Assembly (NCBI GenBank): GCA_037974965.1
Contig: JBBPFI010000002.1
Location: forward strand, 1,488,001 to 1,552,000
Source of the DNA: Dacryopinax spathularia
Lineage: Eukaryota; Basidiomycota; Dacrymycetes; Dacrymycetales; Dacrymycetaceae
DNA: 64,000 bases
Direction: 5' to 3'
Below are positions 34,973 to 46,705 of the stretch, piece by piece. Both the position numbers and the translations under genes were made by a program. Each line of letters starts with the position of its first letter. Position 1 is the first letter of the stretch. The notes under the pieces were generated by a model. It worked only from the letters and a program-made list of their open reading frames with translations. It was not told the origin of the DNA and made no database searches.

Positions 34973-35294
34973 GGCCCCGTGTCTCGCTCACATGAAAGGG
35001 CGAGAGCACCGTCTCATTCCCTTCCCAACCCCCTTTCTCGCACAGAGTACGTCAACTCATCCGACAGCTGCGAAAGGCAGAACGAGCACGCGCCTCAAGC
35101 TCCGGTTGAACTAAAACCGTAACGTGACGTGACGATCGATTCCCGCTTCCGACACTCGTAGCACTTACCGCCGAGACTGTACTTAACCCCCCCTCTTCGT
35201 CGCACACGACCACGCTCTTGAATCCTGAATGGCACAGTACCCCAATCCTTTCCTTGGTCACTCCCGTCCCACCAGCTCTACAAACTTGTTCGGA

Positions 35295-37127
35295 ATGACT
35301 GTCCCCTTCAGCCACGATGAGGAGGCCTCAAACTCCTGTACGTCTCCCTTCCCCTCTTCTTCCCATCACTGATACGGAGCTAACGCCTGTCGCAGTCATC
35401 GGCCGTGACCTCGAGTACTTCTCCCAGGCTGGCTTCGACATGGAGCGCATCCACCTGAGGCGCAACGCCCCCGCTGCGCAGCTGTACGAAGAAGCAGTCC
35501 GGAATGAAGGTGCCGTCCTGGCCGATTCGGGCGCGCTCATCAACTTCTCCGGGAAGAAGACCGGCCGCAGCCCCAAGGACAAGCGGGTCGTCTATGAGGA
35601 GACGAGCAGGGACGAGGTCTGGTGGGGACCGGTGAATATCAAGATGGACGAGCGTGAGTAGCACCCCTGTCCATTTCGTGAGATTCGAAGCTCATAGGTG
35701 TCCAGACACGTTCGAGATCAACCGTGAGCGTGCGATCGACTACCTGAACACCCGCGATCTGGTGTACGTGTTCGACGGTTTCGCTGGCTGGGATCCCAAG
35801 TACAGGATCAAGGTCCGCGTCATCTGCGCGCGTGCCTATCATGCTCTGTTCATGGTGAGCCTCCCAAACGTTATGGTATTGTCCAGAAACTGACCCCTGG
35901 CAGAACAACATGCTCATTCGCCCTACGCCCGAAGAGCTCAAGAATTTCGGCGAGCCCGACTTCATCATCTACAACGCTGGCCAGTTCCCCGCGAACAGGT
36001 TCACGACCGGCATGACCTCCACCACCTCCGTTGCGATCAACTTCAAGCGGATGGAGATGGTCATCCTCGGCACTGAGTACGCCGGCGAGATGAAGAAGGG
36101 TATCTTCAGCGTGATGCACTATCTCATGCCTGTCAAGTTCGGCCAGCTGTCTCTGCACAGCTCTGCGAACGAGGGCCGCGAGAAGGGCGATGTCACGCTC
36201 TTCTTCGGTCTGTCGGGCACGGGCAAGACGACGCTCTCTGCCGACCCGAAGCGCATGCTTATCGGTGACGACGAGCACGTCTGGTCCGACTCTGGCGTCT
36301 TCAACATCGAGGGTGGTTGCTATGCCAAGTGCATCAACCTCTCTGCTGAGAAGGAGCCCGAGATCTATAACGCGATCAAGTTCGGTTCCGTCCTTGAGAA
36401 CGTCGTCTATGACCCGCGCACCCGCAAGCCCGACTACGACGATACTAGCATCACGGAGAACACGCGGTGCGCGTACCCGATCGACTTCATCCCGAGCGCC
36501 AAGATCCCCTGCCTGTCCAGCCGCCAGCCAAGCAACATCATCATGCTCACGTGCGACGCGTACGGTGTTCTCCCGCCCGTCTCCCGCCTCACCCCCGAGC
36601 AAGCGCAGTACCACTTCATTGCTGGCTACACGAGCAAGACGCCCGGCACGGAGGACGGCGTGCTCGAGCCCATCCCTACCTTCTCCACGTGCTACTCGGC
36701 ACCATTCATTATCCTCCACCCCTCGCGGTACGCCAAGATGCTCGCCGAGCGTATGTCGAAGCACAAAGTCGCCTGCTACCTGATCAACACGGGCTGGACC
36801 GGGGGGAAATACGGCCCCGCCTCGAACCCGGCCTCGGGCAAACGCTGCCCGCTGAAATACACACGCGCGATCGTCGACGCCGTCCATTCTGGGTTCTTCG
36901 ATTCCCCCGAAGCGGAATGGGAGAAGTTCCCGGTGTTCAACCTCAACGTCCCGAGGCATGTCCCCGGTGTGCCGGACGAGCTGCTTAACCCTGCGAGGGC
37001 ATGGCGCGACCCCGAGGCGTTCGAACGGGAATGCGAGAAGCTCGCGGGGATGTTCCAGAAGGCGTTTAGGGCGTACGAAGATGTCGTGACTGAGGACGTG
37101 CGCAATGCCGGCCCTGTGCTGGACTGA
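35295..37127 (+). CDS. PCK1: Phosphoenolpyruvate carboxykinase (ATP)
   Basis: Converts oxaloacetate and ATP to PEP, CO2 and ADP, the committed step of gluconeogenesis in the cytosol. Four exons in phase (35295-35337, 35396-35653, 35706-35854, 35904-37127) give 557 residues, the normal length. Visible motifs: [29 protein letters not shown], the kinase loop [14 protein letters not shown], the metal/ATP site [19 protein letters not shown], and [12 protein letters not shown] chose the ATG at 35295 because its 14-codon first exon splices in phase to [20 protein letters not shown] later in-frame ATG lies at 35317 in another frame and is not used. Expected to be induced on non-sugar carbon. Confidence 0.97.
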
Positions 37128-37936
37128 GCTGCCTCCCTGTCGCCATGTCAAAATGCCCTCTTTACTGTTCTGGTTGGTGGGCATGGACTGAGCTGGAAGG
37201 AAAGGGGAAATTGTGGGGTTTATTGTACGTTTAGCGAACTTACAGTCTTTGCTGCACACCTAGCACGATCCACACGCGGATCTATGAAATTTCTCTATCT
37301 TTTTGTACACAGTAGGAGCGCTGTAACGGAGTTTGTTGTTGCAATGGACAGTTACCTCCCAATTGCCAAAGAATGACGAGATGTGCTCGGTGAGGATGGT
37401 GCTGAAGCAAAGAGACAAGCTTCGCGTATGAGTCGCGACGCCTGCCAGTCGTCGAGGGTCTTCTCCATGTTGTGGCTAAGTTACCATGGGTTCCTAGTAT
37501 ATCGTCTCCGCAACGGATACCGTCACCCGATCCATAATCCCCTTCAATACCAGGCATACGACGCGTTTCAATGCACGGTATAGATCTGTATTTCCTGTTG
37601 TAACTCCAGCTTGTCGCCGTAAGCGCATAGGTGAGGTTCCCCTGGTCGCGTTTCATCCGCATCGCCTCGACCTCGCGATTGAAGGGGTCGCGTCTCCGTC
37701 TCCCGTTTCGACGACTGACCGGTACATATCATATCACCCGTTATGCCTCCCCGCCCCAGCCCCAGGCCGTATTTGCATTCCATATCCCACTTCCCCTTCC
37801 CCTCTACGCCGAGCTGGGCTCGTCTGCTATACTGGTTATATCCACAAACAGATCCAGATCCCAGCGCGCTCGCTTCGAGCAATTGTAGAGGCTTAACTCG
37901 CTTGACTGCCTTGACTCGCTTGACTCGCCGGAGATC
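37128..37936. other. Intergenic: PEPCK 3' flank and OPT promoter
   Basis: About 0.8 kb. Near the OPT start there is a short repetition of TTGACT and CGCTTGACT units (37895-37925). No gene or strong TATA box seen. Confidence 0.35.
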
Positions 37937-40900
37937 ATGTCCTTCGGCCTGGGCATACTCAACACGCCCAACACTGCAACATACGCCCCACTAAGGAACG
38001 AAGACGACCATGCGCACTCTGGGTCGCCCTCCTACGGCGGCCTCGGCATGCCCTCCCGGCCATCAATCGAGCTCTTCTCCTCCTCTACAGTGAGGGACGA
38101 CGTCTTCCGTGAGAAACAGGCTGGACTGTCGGATGATGATGGCGAGGAGAGGGTCGATACGCCGTTGATTGGGACGGCGACGAAGGATGGGAGGTTTGTG
38201 GAGGATGGACCGGAGGAGAAGGAGGGCGGTGCTGGGGAGGGGGAGGATCGGTATGCTGAATTGCCGAAGGTTGTCAGGGAGGTGGTGGATCTGGAGGACG
38301 ACCCGACTGAACCAACCATAACGTTTCGGTATGTACCTCTTACGTTGCGAGGGTGTATGCGAGGATGCTGATTCGTTCGTCAGATACTTTGTCCTGTCAA
38401 CGTTCTTCGTCATGATGGGCGCTTTCCTCTCCCAAATGGGCTGGTTCCGAACGACACACGCGCCCTTCTCGACGTTCATCGTCGCGATCGCTTCGCACTA
38501 TTTCGGTCGATGGTGGGAACAACTATTGCCAGATTGGACCATCCGCTTCGGGCCATGGAAGTGGAGCCTCAACCCTGCTCCATTCGGCATCAAGGAGCAC
38601 GTCCTGATCGTTCTCACGGCTGGTTCCGGTGCTCATTCCAACATGGTGCGGACCCCACCCTCTCCACCCAGATCGGGATACTGATCCTAGCTCAGGGCGA
38701 GATCCTCGTCTCGGTCAAAGAGATCTTCTACCAAGAACAGATGAACCCGCTATACGCCATACTCTTCATGTGGGCTTCCATGTGGACGGGCTTCTCCTAC
38801 GCAGCATTCGCGCGCAACTTCCTCGTCTACAACCCCGAGATCCCTTGGCCTACTGCGTTACAGCAAGTAGCCGTCTTCAAGGCTCTTCGAGGATCGAGGG
38901 CGAAACCCCATCTTCCCAAAACGCCTACTGTCCTCGAGGCTCCTGTTTCGAGACACCAAACCCCTGTCACAGCGAGGTTTCGCGTCAATACGCCTGCTCG
39001 CTCTTCTCGCGCCAAATTCACCGTGGGCAGCCCATCGCCAGCGTCGACACCGAAGTCCGTACCGCCCTCCCCCTCCCCATCACCGCCTCCAGCCTTCTTC
39101 CAAAAACGCGAAGCTGCAAAACTGCGCGCTCTCCAGATGCGAGTCTTCTGGGTCGTCTTCCTCGCCATATTCATCTGGCAGTTCCTCCCAGAGTTCGCAT
39201 TCCCCATGCTTTCCAGCTTGGCCCTCTTTTGTTGGTTTTCGCCGCCTAGCGCTGCGGCCAAGTTCATCGGAAGCGGCATTGGCGGGATGGGCTTCCTGAA
39301 CTTTACACTGGACTGGAGTAACGTCACGTCGATCGTAATTACGCAGCCGTGGTATGTGCAGGTTATCATATTTTTAGCCTTTATTATCAAGTGAGTTTCC
39401 GTGGCCCCCATTTCCTGAGTGTTTAGCTGATCGATGTTGTAGTTGCTGGATTCTTATCCCTATCGCCAAGTTTGGCCATATGTGTAAGGGCATATTTGGC
39501 GCTGTACGAACTAGCTGCTAACTCACTATGTAGGGGGAGCGGACACGTTCGACGTGATGTCCAACAAGCTCTTCACGGAGAACGGCACACTCTACCCATT
39601 CCACAAAATCAGTATGTATTATGCCTGTCCGTACCTCAAGGATCATACTGACAGGTGCATCAGTGACCCCAACCGCCGAATTCAATGCCACGGCTTTCGA
39701 AGAAATCGGCATGGTTCGTGCAGGTCCGCAATACATGTGGGGCTTGTTCTTCCAATATGCTTCCTATACTTCGGCGCTCGTCTGGCTCGTCTTGTTCCAC
39801 GGCAAGGACGTATGGGGCGTGCTGAAGGGCCAGTTTGGTGGAGGGAAGAAGATCGTGTATACAGACAAGCTCAACTGGATCATGAAGACGTACAAGGAGG
39901 TGCCGCTCAAGTATGTATTGCTCACTACAAGGTCCGGGTGTTGTGTGACTGATGATGTTTTACACAGGTGGTATATCACCCTATTCGTCATCTCCTTCAC
40001 CATCAACTTCCTGCTTGTTCTCAAGGGTGAACTGTACCTCCCCTGGTGGACCTACATCATCGCACTCATAATCGGCGCCATGTTCCTGCTGCCCATGGGT
40101 TTCGTATACGCCGTCTCTGGTAAGCCGATACCCAGTGCATATATGCATCTGCTAAGTCTCTGCAGGCTTCGGCGTCCATGTCGGCATCCTTAACGAGCTC
40201 ATCTTTGGATATATGGCACCTTCTAAACATCCTCTCGCCAGCTTGGTCTACCGAACTGTATCCGGCCAGTGTTGGTACCGGGCCGCTACTATCTTGGAGG
40301 ATCAGAAAATCGGCCACTACTTGCATGTGCCGCCGAGGGATGTTTTCTTCTCCCAGATATGGGGCTCCATCGTTGGTATCCCCGTGAAGTAAGTGCATAT
40401 ATGCTGCAGTTAGCTAGCCGTTCTGATTCTCTACTAGCTATATTACTATTCGCTGGATCCTGGATACCAAAATGGACTACCTAACTGGCAAAGAGAAGGA
40501 TCCCTTGAACCAGTGGACCGGCCAAACTCCCATCGCATACAACTCTGCCGCCGTACAATACGGTCTAGTCGGCCCAGCACGACTTTTCCGGCATCCTGCC
40601 TACGCTCCTTTACCTCTCGGTTTCATCCTCGGTGCGGCGGTGCCTTTCCTGGTTTACTACCTGCACAAGCGGTTCCCGAAACGGAACTTTAACCTGTGGA
40701 ACTCCACCATCTTTTTCTCTGCACTCGGGCACTTCAGGGGTTATATCTCTACTGGGCCGTTGACCTCCATCATTCTCGGTTTTAGTACGTATATGCGCGT
40801 TTTGGGCCGCGAATGATACTGATCTCGCTGCAGTTAGCAACTTCTGGCTGCGCCGATACCATCACGACGATATTTGGAAGCCGTTCGCATACATGTTTGG

Positions 40901-41083
40901 TGCAGCGAGCGATGCTGGGTACGCTCTTTTATCCTTCTCGCGTTGATATCGGCTGACACCAAACACAGCTTCAACCTCAACATGCTGTTCATGTTCATCC
41001 TCACGTCGATCTTCCACAAGTTCAAGATGCCCCATTGGTGGGGTAACGATCCTTCCAGCATAGAGCGCTGCTTCACCCACTAG
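37937..41083 (+). CDS. Oligopeptide transporter, OPT family
   Basis: Proton-coupled plasma-membrane importer of tetra- or pentapeptides, or of metal/glutathione conjugates. A hydrophilic N-terminus of about 130 residues (RNEDDHAHSGSPSYGG, then acidic) ends at DLEDDPTEPTITFRYFVLS, the usual entry to the first membrane segment. Family marks: MMGAFLSQMGWFRTTHAPFS, LNPAPFGIKEHVLIVLTAGS, NPLYAILFMWASMWTGFSYA, LDWSNVTSI, and near the end KWTILDTKMDY-like IRWILDTKMDYLTGKEKDPL and HHDDIWKPFAYMFGAASDAG. About ten introns. A Ser/Thr-Pro-rich cytosolic loop (about 38893-39110) separates two membrane blocks. Substrate not predictable. Confidence 0.93.
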
Positions 41084-41899
41084 ACCATGCGACCATCAAC
41101 TGCATATACCCAGCAACAAGAGTATTTTCGCGCAATTGTACAATAGCAATATCATACCATTACACGAGTCTTCCTCCCCTCAGTCCAAAGGAGCTTCATG
41201 CGTCGACCCACGGAGACCACGTAAAGACCCATTTCTCCCCTGAAGGCACTTCTTGGTCGCCCCATTTGAATCTCCATCGCTTTCCATATGTCCATGGCTG
41301 CACTTCTAAACGGTTTCAATTCAGTGGAACCGCGAAGGGCCGGAAATTAGGCGCATATACCTAGCTCAAGGTCATATCCAGACCCGTGTGCTTTCGCCCT
41401 CTTTGCCTTAGGACCGTCCACGCTGACAGCCAGACCAATGAGTTCCTATATGCGCGACCCGATCAGTGTGAGAAAACACAATCCAAGGCCTGGCGGTGGA
41501 ACAGACTTGGACTTCTGGAGCAACTTCTTGCCAGGCGGATCGGATTGTGTCGTCGAGAACGCAGGCCCTACGATAGGAGGTGTGACTTCGCTGCCATGCG
41601 CACGAGCGAGATAGCATCTACCGATCGAGATCTAGTGAGATCTGAACCATCCTCCCAGACTTTGAAGTTGCAGTAGGCTGGACCATGTATATCGCAGTCG
41701 AGTTCAGTTGCAGATCGATCATGGTTGTTCTGAGACAGGCTGCAGGGGAGCGTGGTCGCGCGCCGCGAGATGGAGGAGAGATATGAGAAGCATTATATTC
41801 TTACACATCACCCCAGGACAGATCAGGACCGCACGCCCTGCCCGCATATATCGTACCCATCGCCCCTCGCGCCCCTCCCCTTCGCGCAAAGCCGCCACA
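41084..41899. other. Convergent 3' flanks of OPT and AC19 genes
   Basis: About 0.8 kb between stop codons. A 96-codon plus-strand frame (41386-41676) shows no family signature and is not called. Confidence 0.4.
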
Positions 41900-42512
41900 T
41901 CATAGCTCCATAACATCCCCCCTCGCTTCCCGCTCCTTCCGTCTCTTCGCCTCCTCCGCAAACCGCTTCGCACCCTCTAAAGTCATATCCGTATCCTCGC
42001 CCTGTTCCCACTCCCCTCCCGTAAGCGACTCATTGTACTTCTCTTCGATCGCCGCTGCTAGGTCGTCTAGCTGCTTGAGGGCTTCTTGCAGCGCTGTGAT
42101 GGAGGAGTGATTGTCGTACATTTGGATACGGAGGTTGATCTTGTATTCTGATGGATGGGGCATACTAGTGGGCTGTGTTAGCCAGCTGTACAGCTAGTAA
42201 AGCTGCGCCGGCTCACCTATACCCGCAGAACTCTACTTTTGGGCTGCACCGTCGTCAGCAAGGGTGACGGCAGAATAGTCGAGATATCACACACTTCTTC
42301 ATTATCATCCATCTCAGTGCATTCCCAAGCGTATGGTCCTCCTCCTCAATACAGAAAGTAGCGTGAGAGTAGTCAGGCGTGTGTCCTGGCAGCTACGACG
42401 GACCGTCAGCTCGAGGTCCGGGTAGCAGGGCCGGAAGCGGACATACGACAGAGATTTTCGGTCCATCAGGCACGTATCGCAGAAACCCATCGTCCGGTGG
42501 TAGGTTCGCCAT
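41900..42512 (-). CDS. RPC19: RNA polymerase I and III subunit AC19 (Rpc19/POLR1D)
   Basis: Alpha-like assembly subunit shared by RNA polymerases I and III; pairs with AC40. Exons splice in phase to about 150 residues. The protein begins MANLPPDDGFLRYVPDGPKI, then FCIEEEDHTLGNALRWMIMK, then FCGYSMPHPSEYKINLRIQM, matching the conserved DHTLGN and HPSE.KINLRIQ motifs of the family. The serine between CGY and MPHP is restored only by the intron ending just before TATGCC (about 42165). The C-terminal extension is charged (GAKRFAEEAKRRKEREARGD). It shares its strand with the dehydratase gene, whose stop lies 470 bp upstream. Confidence 0.92.
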
Positions 42513-42984
42513 TATACAATACAGGAATGCGGTATACAGAATGAAAAGATCGCACTGTCGAGGTTTTGCGCTTTGTTGGAGATGGGGAGATGGGACGACC
42601 CTAAACGCCGCGATATTTTCGAGCGCCTAGGGACTGGTGAGGTAAGCTGATTGGCTCCGTTTTGGGCGCTTCTTTACACCTGCTCTTCTGACACGCTCAT
42701 CCTCTCGCGGACTGAGCTTGTTATCTTACGTTGTTGTCTGGCTGGTCTAAAGTTTTGTGCTTGATAAGTGGTTTAGACTTGAGTCTCTGGTAGAGGGCAT
42801 ACTCGGTCTTTGCAATACATGATGCGGAAGGCTGTTGGACGACACGCGGCGAGGTGACAGCAAGAACGAAAGCGTACGACAACCAGCCCTTTCTAACACA
42901 AGTCTATTAAACGAGGTATCCGAAAATCAATGTGTTTGCTGCCTAATCTAGATTACAATGGGTCATCAGCATCGTGCTATCCGC
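42513..42984. promoter_or_regulatory. AC19 promoter and dehydratase 3' flank
   Basis: A 472 bp gap between the dehydratase stop and the AC19 start, both on the minus strand. No distinctive motif seen. Confidence 0.35.
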
Positions 42985-44714
42985 CTAGTGGGCAACGCCA
43001 TTCGCCCCATTCGCCTTTGCCTTCGCCTTCTCTGCCAGAACGCCCTTCCAGTAACTACCGTGCGGATACTCGAATTCTGCAAACGCGCTTTCCTTGAATT
43101 GGATAGAATACCCTTCTGAAGGGTCGGAAGGTACGTTGTATCGCCCGTTCTTGTTGATCGAGCAGGGGTAGATGAAGTGCTCGTGCAGGTGGTCGACGTA
43201 CTCCAGCACGTTGCGCTCCATGGAGCCGGAGACGGCGATGTAGTCGATGAGCGAGAGGTGGATCACGTATTCGCAAAGACCCACACCTCCAGCATGTGGG
43301 CACACGGGCACGCCAAATCTGCATCTGATGTCAGTACTCTCCGGCAACAAGGGGACGAATTGACGTACTTGGCAGCCATAAGCAGGACGGAAAGAACCTC
43401 GGTCACGCCAGCCAGACGGCAGGAGTCGATTTGGCAGACGTCGATCGCCTGTGCTTGGAGCAGCTGCTTGAAGACCATCCTGTTGTGCGCATGCTCGCCA
43501 GTCGCCACGCCGATGCCATACGGCTTCAGCGCCTTGCGGATAGCCGCATGGCCGAGAATGTCATCCGGTGCTGTGGGTTCTTCGATGAACCACGGCTTGA
43601 CCTCCGCCATCGCCTTCACGTACTCGATCGCCTGGGGGACGTCCCAGACCTGGTTCGCGTCGATCATGAAGACGCTGCCTGTCGGACCGGCATTCTTTCC
43701 CTCGATACTCTTCGGGTCGACGTGCTTCGTCGTATATTCCGGATTGTCGATGATGCTCCGGATGATACGCGCTCGACGGAGGTCGTTTTCCAATGACTGC
43801 CCAACCTTCATCTTGAAGTGGTTGAAGCCTTGTTGCACGGCCTCCTTCGTCAAACGTGCGACCTTGGCATCGTCATACCCCAGCCAGCCGGCAGAGGTCA
43901 CGTATGCGGGGTAGCCGACTTCGCGAACCTTGGCCTCGCGCTCCTTCTTGCCCGCTTCACGCTCCTTCAGCATGGCAAGCGCTTCTTCGGGCGTGATCGC
44001 GTCCGTGATGTAGCGGAAGGCGGTTGAACGAACCATCTCTTCCTAGGAGCACGGCCAGTCTCAGTCAGGGTCCAGAAAAGTGGAGAAATGCCAATGCGCA
44101 CCGGTGTCATGTCCACCACGAGCTTCCAGAGCGGCTTCTTCCTGCTCCGGGCGTACATGTCCCACAGCGCATTGTCAACCGCACCGGAGGCGATGTGTAT
44201 CACACCCTTTTCGGGCCCGATCCTACAAGTCCGCGGATTCGTCAGTCCACACGTCTCCTCCACCGAGGCAAGAACCTCGGCACGTCTCACCAAGGAAGGG
44301 TACTCACCAGCGCAGTTGCGGGTCGCCCAGGAGAAATCCCCACGTCTTCCCCATGTCCGCGAACAACTCCTCGGTGTCCTTCCCCACTAACCGCTGGGCT
44401 ACCGCAGCGATGGCAGAGCACACAATGTCGTTGCCTCGACCAATGGTGAAGGTCATCCCATAGCCAGTCAGGTTCGGGTCGGACGTGTGCAGCGCGATGT
44501 ACGCCGACGAGTAGTCGCATTCGGTGTTCCTAGGCATGCCGTCAGGTCCCCGACCACAGTCTCCTCACCACCAGGACGTACATTGCGTCTGTGCCATCGC
44601 CAGTGAGAGAGGTGGGGAAGCGGACATCTGGTAGGGTTCGGTCAGAAAGTCTTCAACTCGCCTTGTAACATCGTGCTCACCATGGATATCGAAATGGGTG
44701 ATCGTGGGCGACAT
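42985..44714 (-). CDS. Enolase-superfamily sugar-acid dehydratase (L-fuconate/L-galactonate type)
   Basis: Removes water from a sugar acid using a Mg-stabilised enolate. It tracks human ENOSF1 and the fungal L-galactonate dehydratases of the galacturonate pathway closely. The first exon (MSPTITHFDIHG) leads to FPTSLTGDGTDAM, then RWIGPEKGVIHIASGAVDNA, YPAYVTSAGWLGY, the catalytic KMKVG lysines, metal ligands in MIDANQVWD, WFIEEPTAPDDILGH and ATGEHAHNR, and the His in VCPHAGGVGLCE. It ends EYVDHLHEHFIYP and a short Ala/Lys/Gly tail. Five or so short introns. L-fuconate versus L-galactonate cannot be decided here. A role in pectin or plant-sugar breakdown is plausible. Confidence 0.9.
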
Positions 44715-46705
44715 GACTGGCGTTGTAGGATGCAGCAGAATAGGTCAGCGAGAGAAATTCAAGCAGTATTCGCCTATTGCCTGGTAGGCGCATCATAGGT
44801 CCTCCTTATAGCAACATGGTCATTTGGCCACCCTGGCCGGCCCGGCCGCGCCGGAACAGCCACGAGCATTGCCACCTGCAGGATTTCTGGCGTGTGACGA
44901 CGTTTGTGTTGGCAGCAGAGTCGGGAAGAGTTGCCGGTGGAAATGACAGACCGGCGAAATCGCAGGGAGGCGACAGCAGACTTCGGAGGTCGGCACACTC
45001 GGGGAAACTGGCCCGAGTGATGCGCGCCCACAAGTTCCGGTGGCTCGGCTGGACCCTACGGAGGCTTTTGCCTCCTATGCGAAACCGACAGGGCCTCGGC
45101 ACAAAGACCATGCGACAGCTTTTTGGGGCAGAGCGGTTTTGTGCCCATGGGGAATCTCAACCCCGGACAAGGGTAATTGAAAATATTCAATTGGCGATCA
45201 ACGGGGTGTCGGAACTCGTACCGGGGGTGGAGAATACAATGCTGGGTCGGTCAGGCCTGGTCCATTGACAGTAATCTGGTAGCTGAGCGTATGTAACCCA
45301 ACAAGTTCCGGGCAAGAAACCGGCTGTACTCACAGCCAAATCCTTGACGTAATTGTAGGTAAAATTGTGCTGTCCACCTCTTAGCTGTTCATACACAGTA
45401 CCGTAATCCGAGGCCTGTCACCGCCTGAGCCGAATCAGGTCTCGGAAAGACCGCTTGCACGTGAGAGGTCCACAGCACGGGTGTGTGCGATCGAGCCAAG
45501 ACAGCGGTGGTCGATCGGCTTCAGCCTCGCGGAGGTACAATGCGACAGGGAAACCAGACTCGTATTGCGAAAATGCGAACACTTGTCGAGTATGACACTT
45601 CGGTTTCAATGGAGGCAAGACTGTATTGGGCGAGGGCGACACTAGGCTATGCCTAATTCATCTAAGAGTGCAGCAGAAATATGCTTGTAAGAGACCTGAC
45701 CAGCAAGTGCATGCCGGTGCGACATCCCTCTTCCAAAGGAAGCCCTCTCCTCTTCAAATTCAGATTAAGATTCCTCGTATGAGAGCGCGGCGATGGTACC
45801 GAAATCATCGTTGATCTCATCACCTTGACCGGATTGGCAAGATTTCGTCTGGATTTGGGTCAATCCGAGCCTATCGACCAAGTTGCCAGTCATAGGTATT
45901 TGAAACTTCAGAAGTGCACGCCAATTCCTCCTCCAGCGATTCGCCAAGGCAACGTCATGGAGCAGAGAGTAACAGGAAGCACATTCGGGCACAGAGAAGT
46001 GACCAAAGCACCAGAACAATCGGCGGGCCAAGAATGGGGTCGATGAGATCCAATGCGATTCGGCCCCGGATTCGGCAAATCGGTGCAGTAGATGTGTCGC
46101 AAGCTTCCCTTTGTCTATAGTATCCAGCTCGATATGGGCTAGCTCGGCACATCTGTCTAGAAGGATCGCCAGGCTCGCCATGGTTGAGAATCCCATTCTG
46201 TTAAACAATTCATTTGAGGTGCTCAGGATTGGCCTCGCAAGCCGAGAAGTCGCAGGAATCTCAGGCGCGGACATGTGTTCGCCAGTTATCGATATGACGA
46301 TCGCCGAGATCAGATGTCAGCGGCTTTGACTGAGTGATGATCAGTTTCGCCAGAGAGCAACATGCGGGGACGGGCGCGCACAGTGGGCTGTGTCGTCAGA
46401 GGCCCTGGGAAGCATCCCTTCAAGTGCCGCTTAAAGCCGCTCGCCGTGCACGGGGAGCCATGCTGCTACCTCAAGGCGTCGTGTACCTCGGGAACCTCTG
46501 GCTCCGGTTCCGGAATTCTAATGCCAAGTCCCTGACATAGGGAGCGTGCCTGCAAGTTCCATTCTGTGAAATCAGGAGAACGGCGCGTGATATAAGGAGA
46601 AAGGCAAAAGAAGGCGTTGGGTTTGCCCTTTCTCCTCCGCCCGCCCGGATTCACAACTTGATCGTCTCCCACCTTAACCAGTTGTCACCAAACTTGTACC
46701 TCCTA
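44715..46705. other. Gene-poor stretch, possibly holding decayed coding remnants
   Basis: About 2 kb. Three minus-strand open segments follow one another (45765-46274, 45418-45642, 45187-45396), with a strong GTGAGT donor near 45335. I recognise no family in them. A 163-codon plus-strand frame at 44777-45268 is Arg-rich and looks like chance. No terminal repeats noticed. Confidence 0.35.
45765..46274 (-). CDS. Hypothetical protein, 169 codons, doubtful
   Basis: An uninterrupted frame with protein-like composition (STMASLAILLDRCAELAHIE, FWCFGHFSVPECASCYSLLH, NRWRRNWRALLKFQI). I do not recognise it. It could be a single-exon orphan or the surviving part of a longer gene whose other exons are eroded. 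No promoter signal was seen above it. Confidence 0.25.
   Translation of the reverse strand: MSAPEIPATSRLARPILSTSNELFNRMGFSTMASLAILLDRCAELAHIELDTIDKGKLATHLLHRFAESGAESHWISSTPFLARRLFWCFGHFSVPECASCYSLLHDVALANRWRRNWRALLKFQIPMTGNLVDRLGLTQIQTKSCQSGQGDEINDDFGTIAALSYEES

Larger units (their letters stand above)
33179..35294. promoter_or_regulatory. Long upstream region of PEP carboxykinase
   Basis: A 2.1 kb gene-free stretch, long for this window. It carries the phased GATCG array (34176-34230), a GATCCGC/GCGGATC inverted repeat, further single GATCG sites at 34597, 34698 and 35134, G-rich tracts compatible with CreA/Mig1-type sites near 34235-34300 and 34620-34650, and a TATATATA at 34965. TGACGT sits within ACGTGACGTGACG at about 35122-35134. 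Glucose-repressed control is expected for this enzyme; binding at these sites is inference. Confidence 0.5.

Noticed and set aside
35871-37259. 462-codon minus-strand open frame opposite PEPCK
   Set aside because: It is a mirror of the strongly biased codons on the PEPCK strand. Its protein is Arg/Val/Glu-rich with no motif. PEPCK itself is certain.
44777-45268. 163-codon plus-strand frame downstream of the dehydratase promoter
   Set aside because: Arg/Trp-rich composition without a motif or neighbour context; likely chance in GC-rich DNA.
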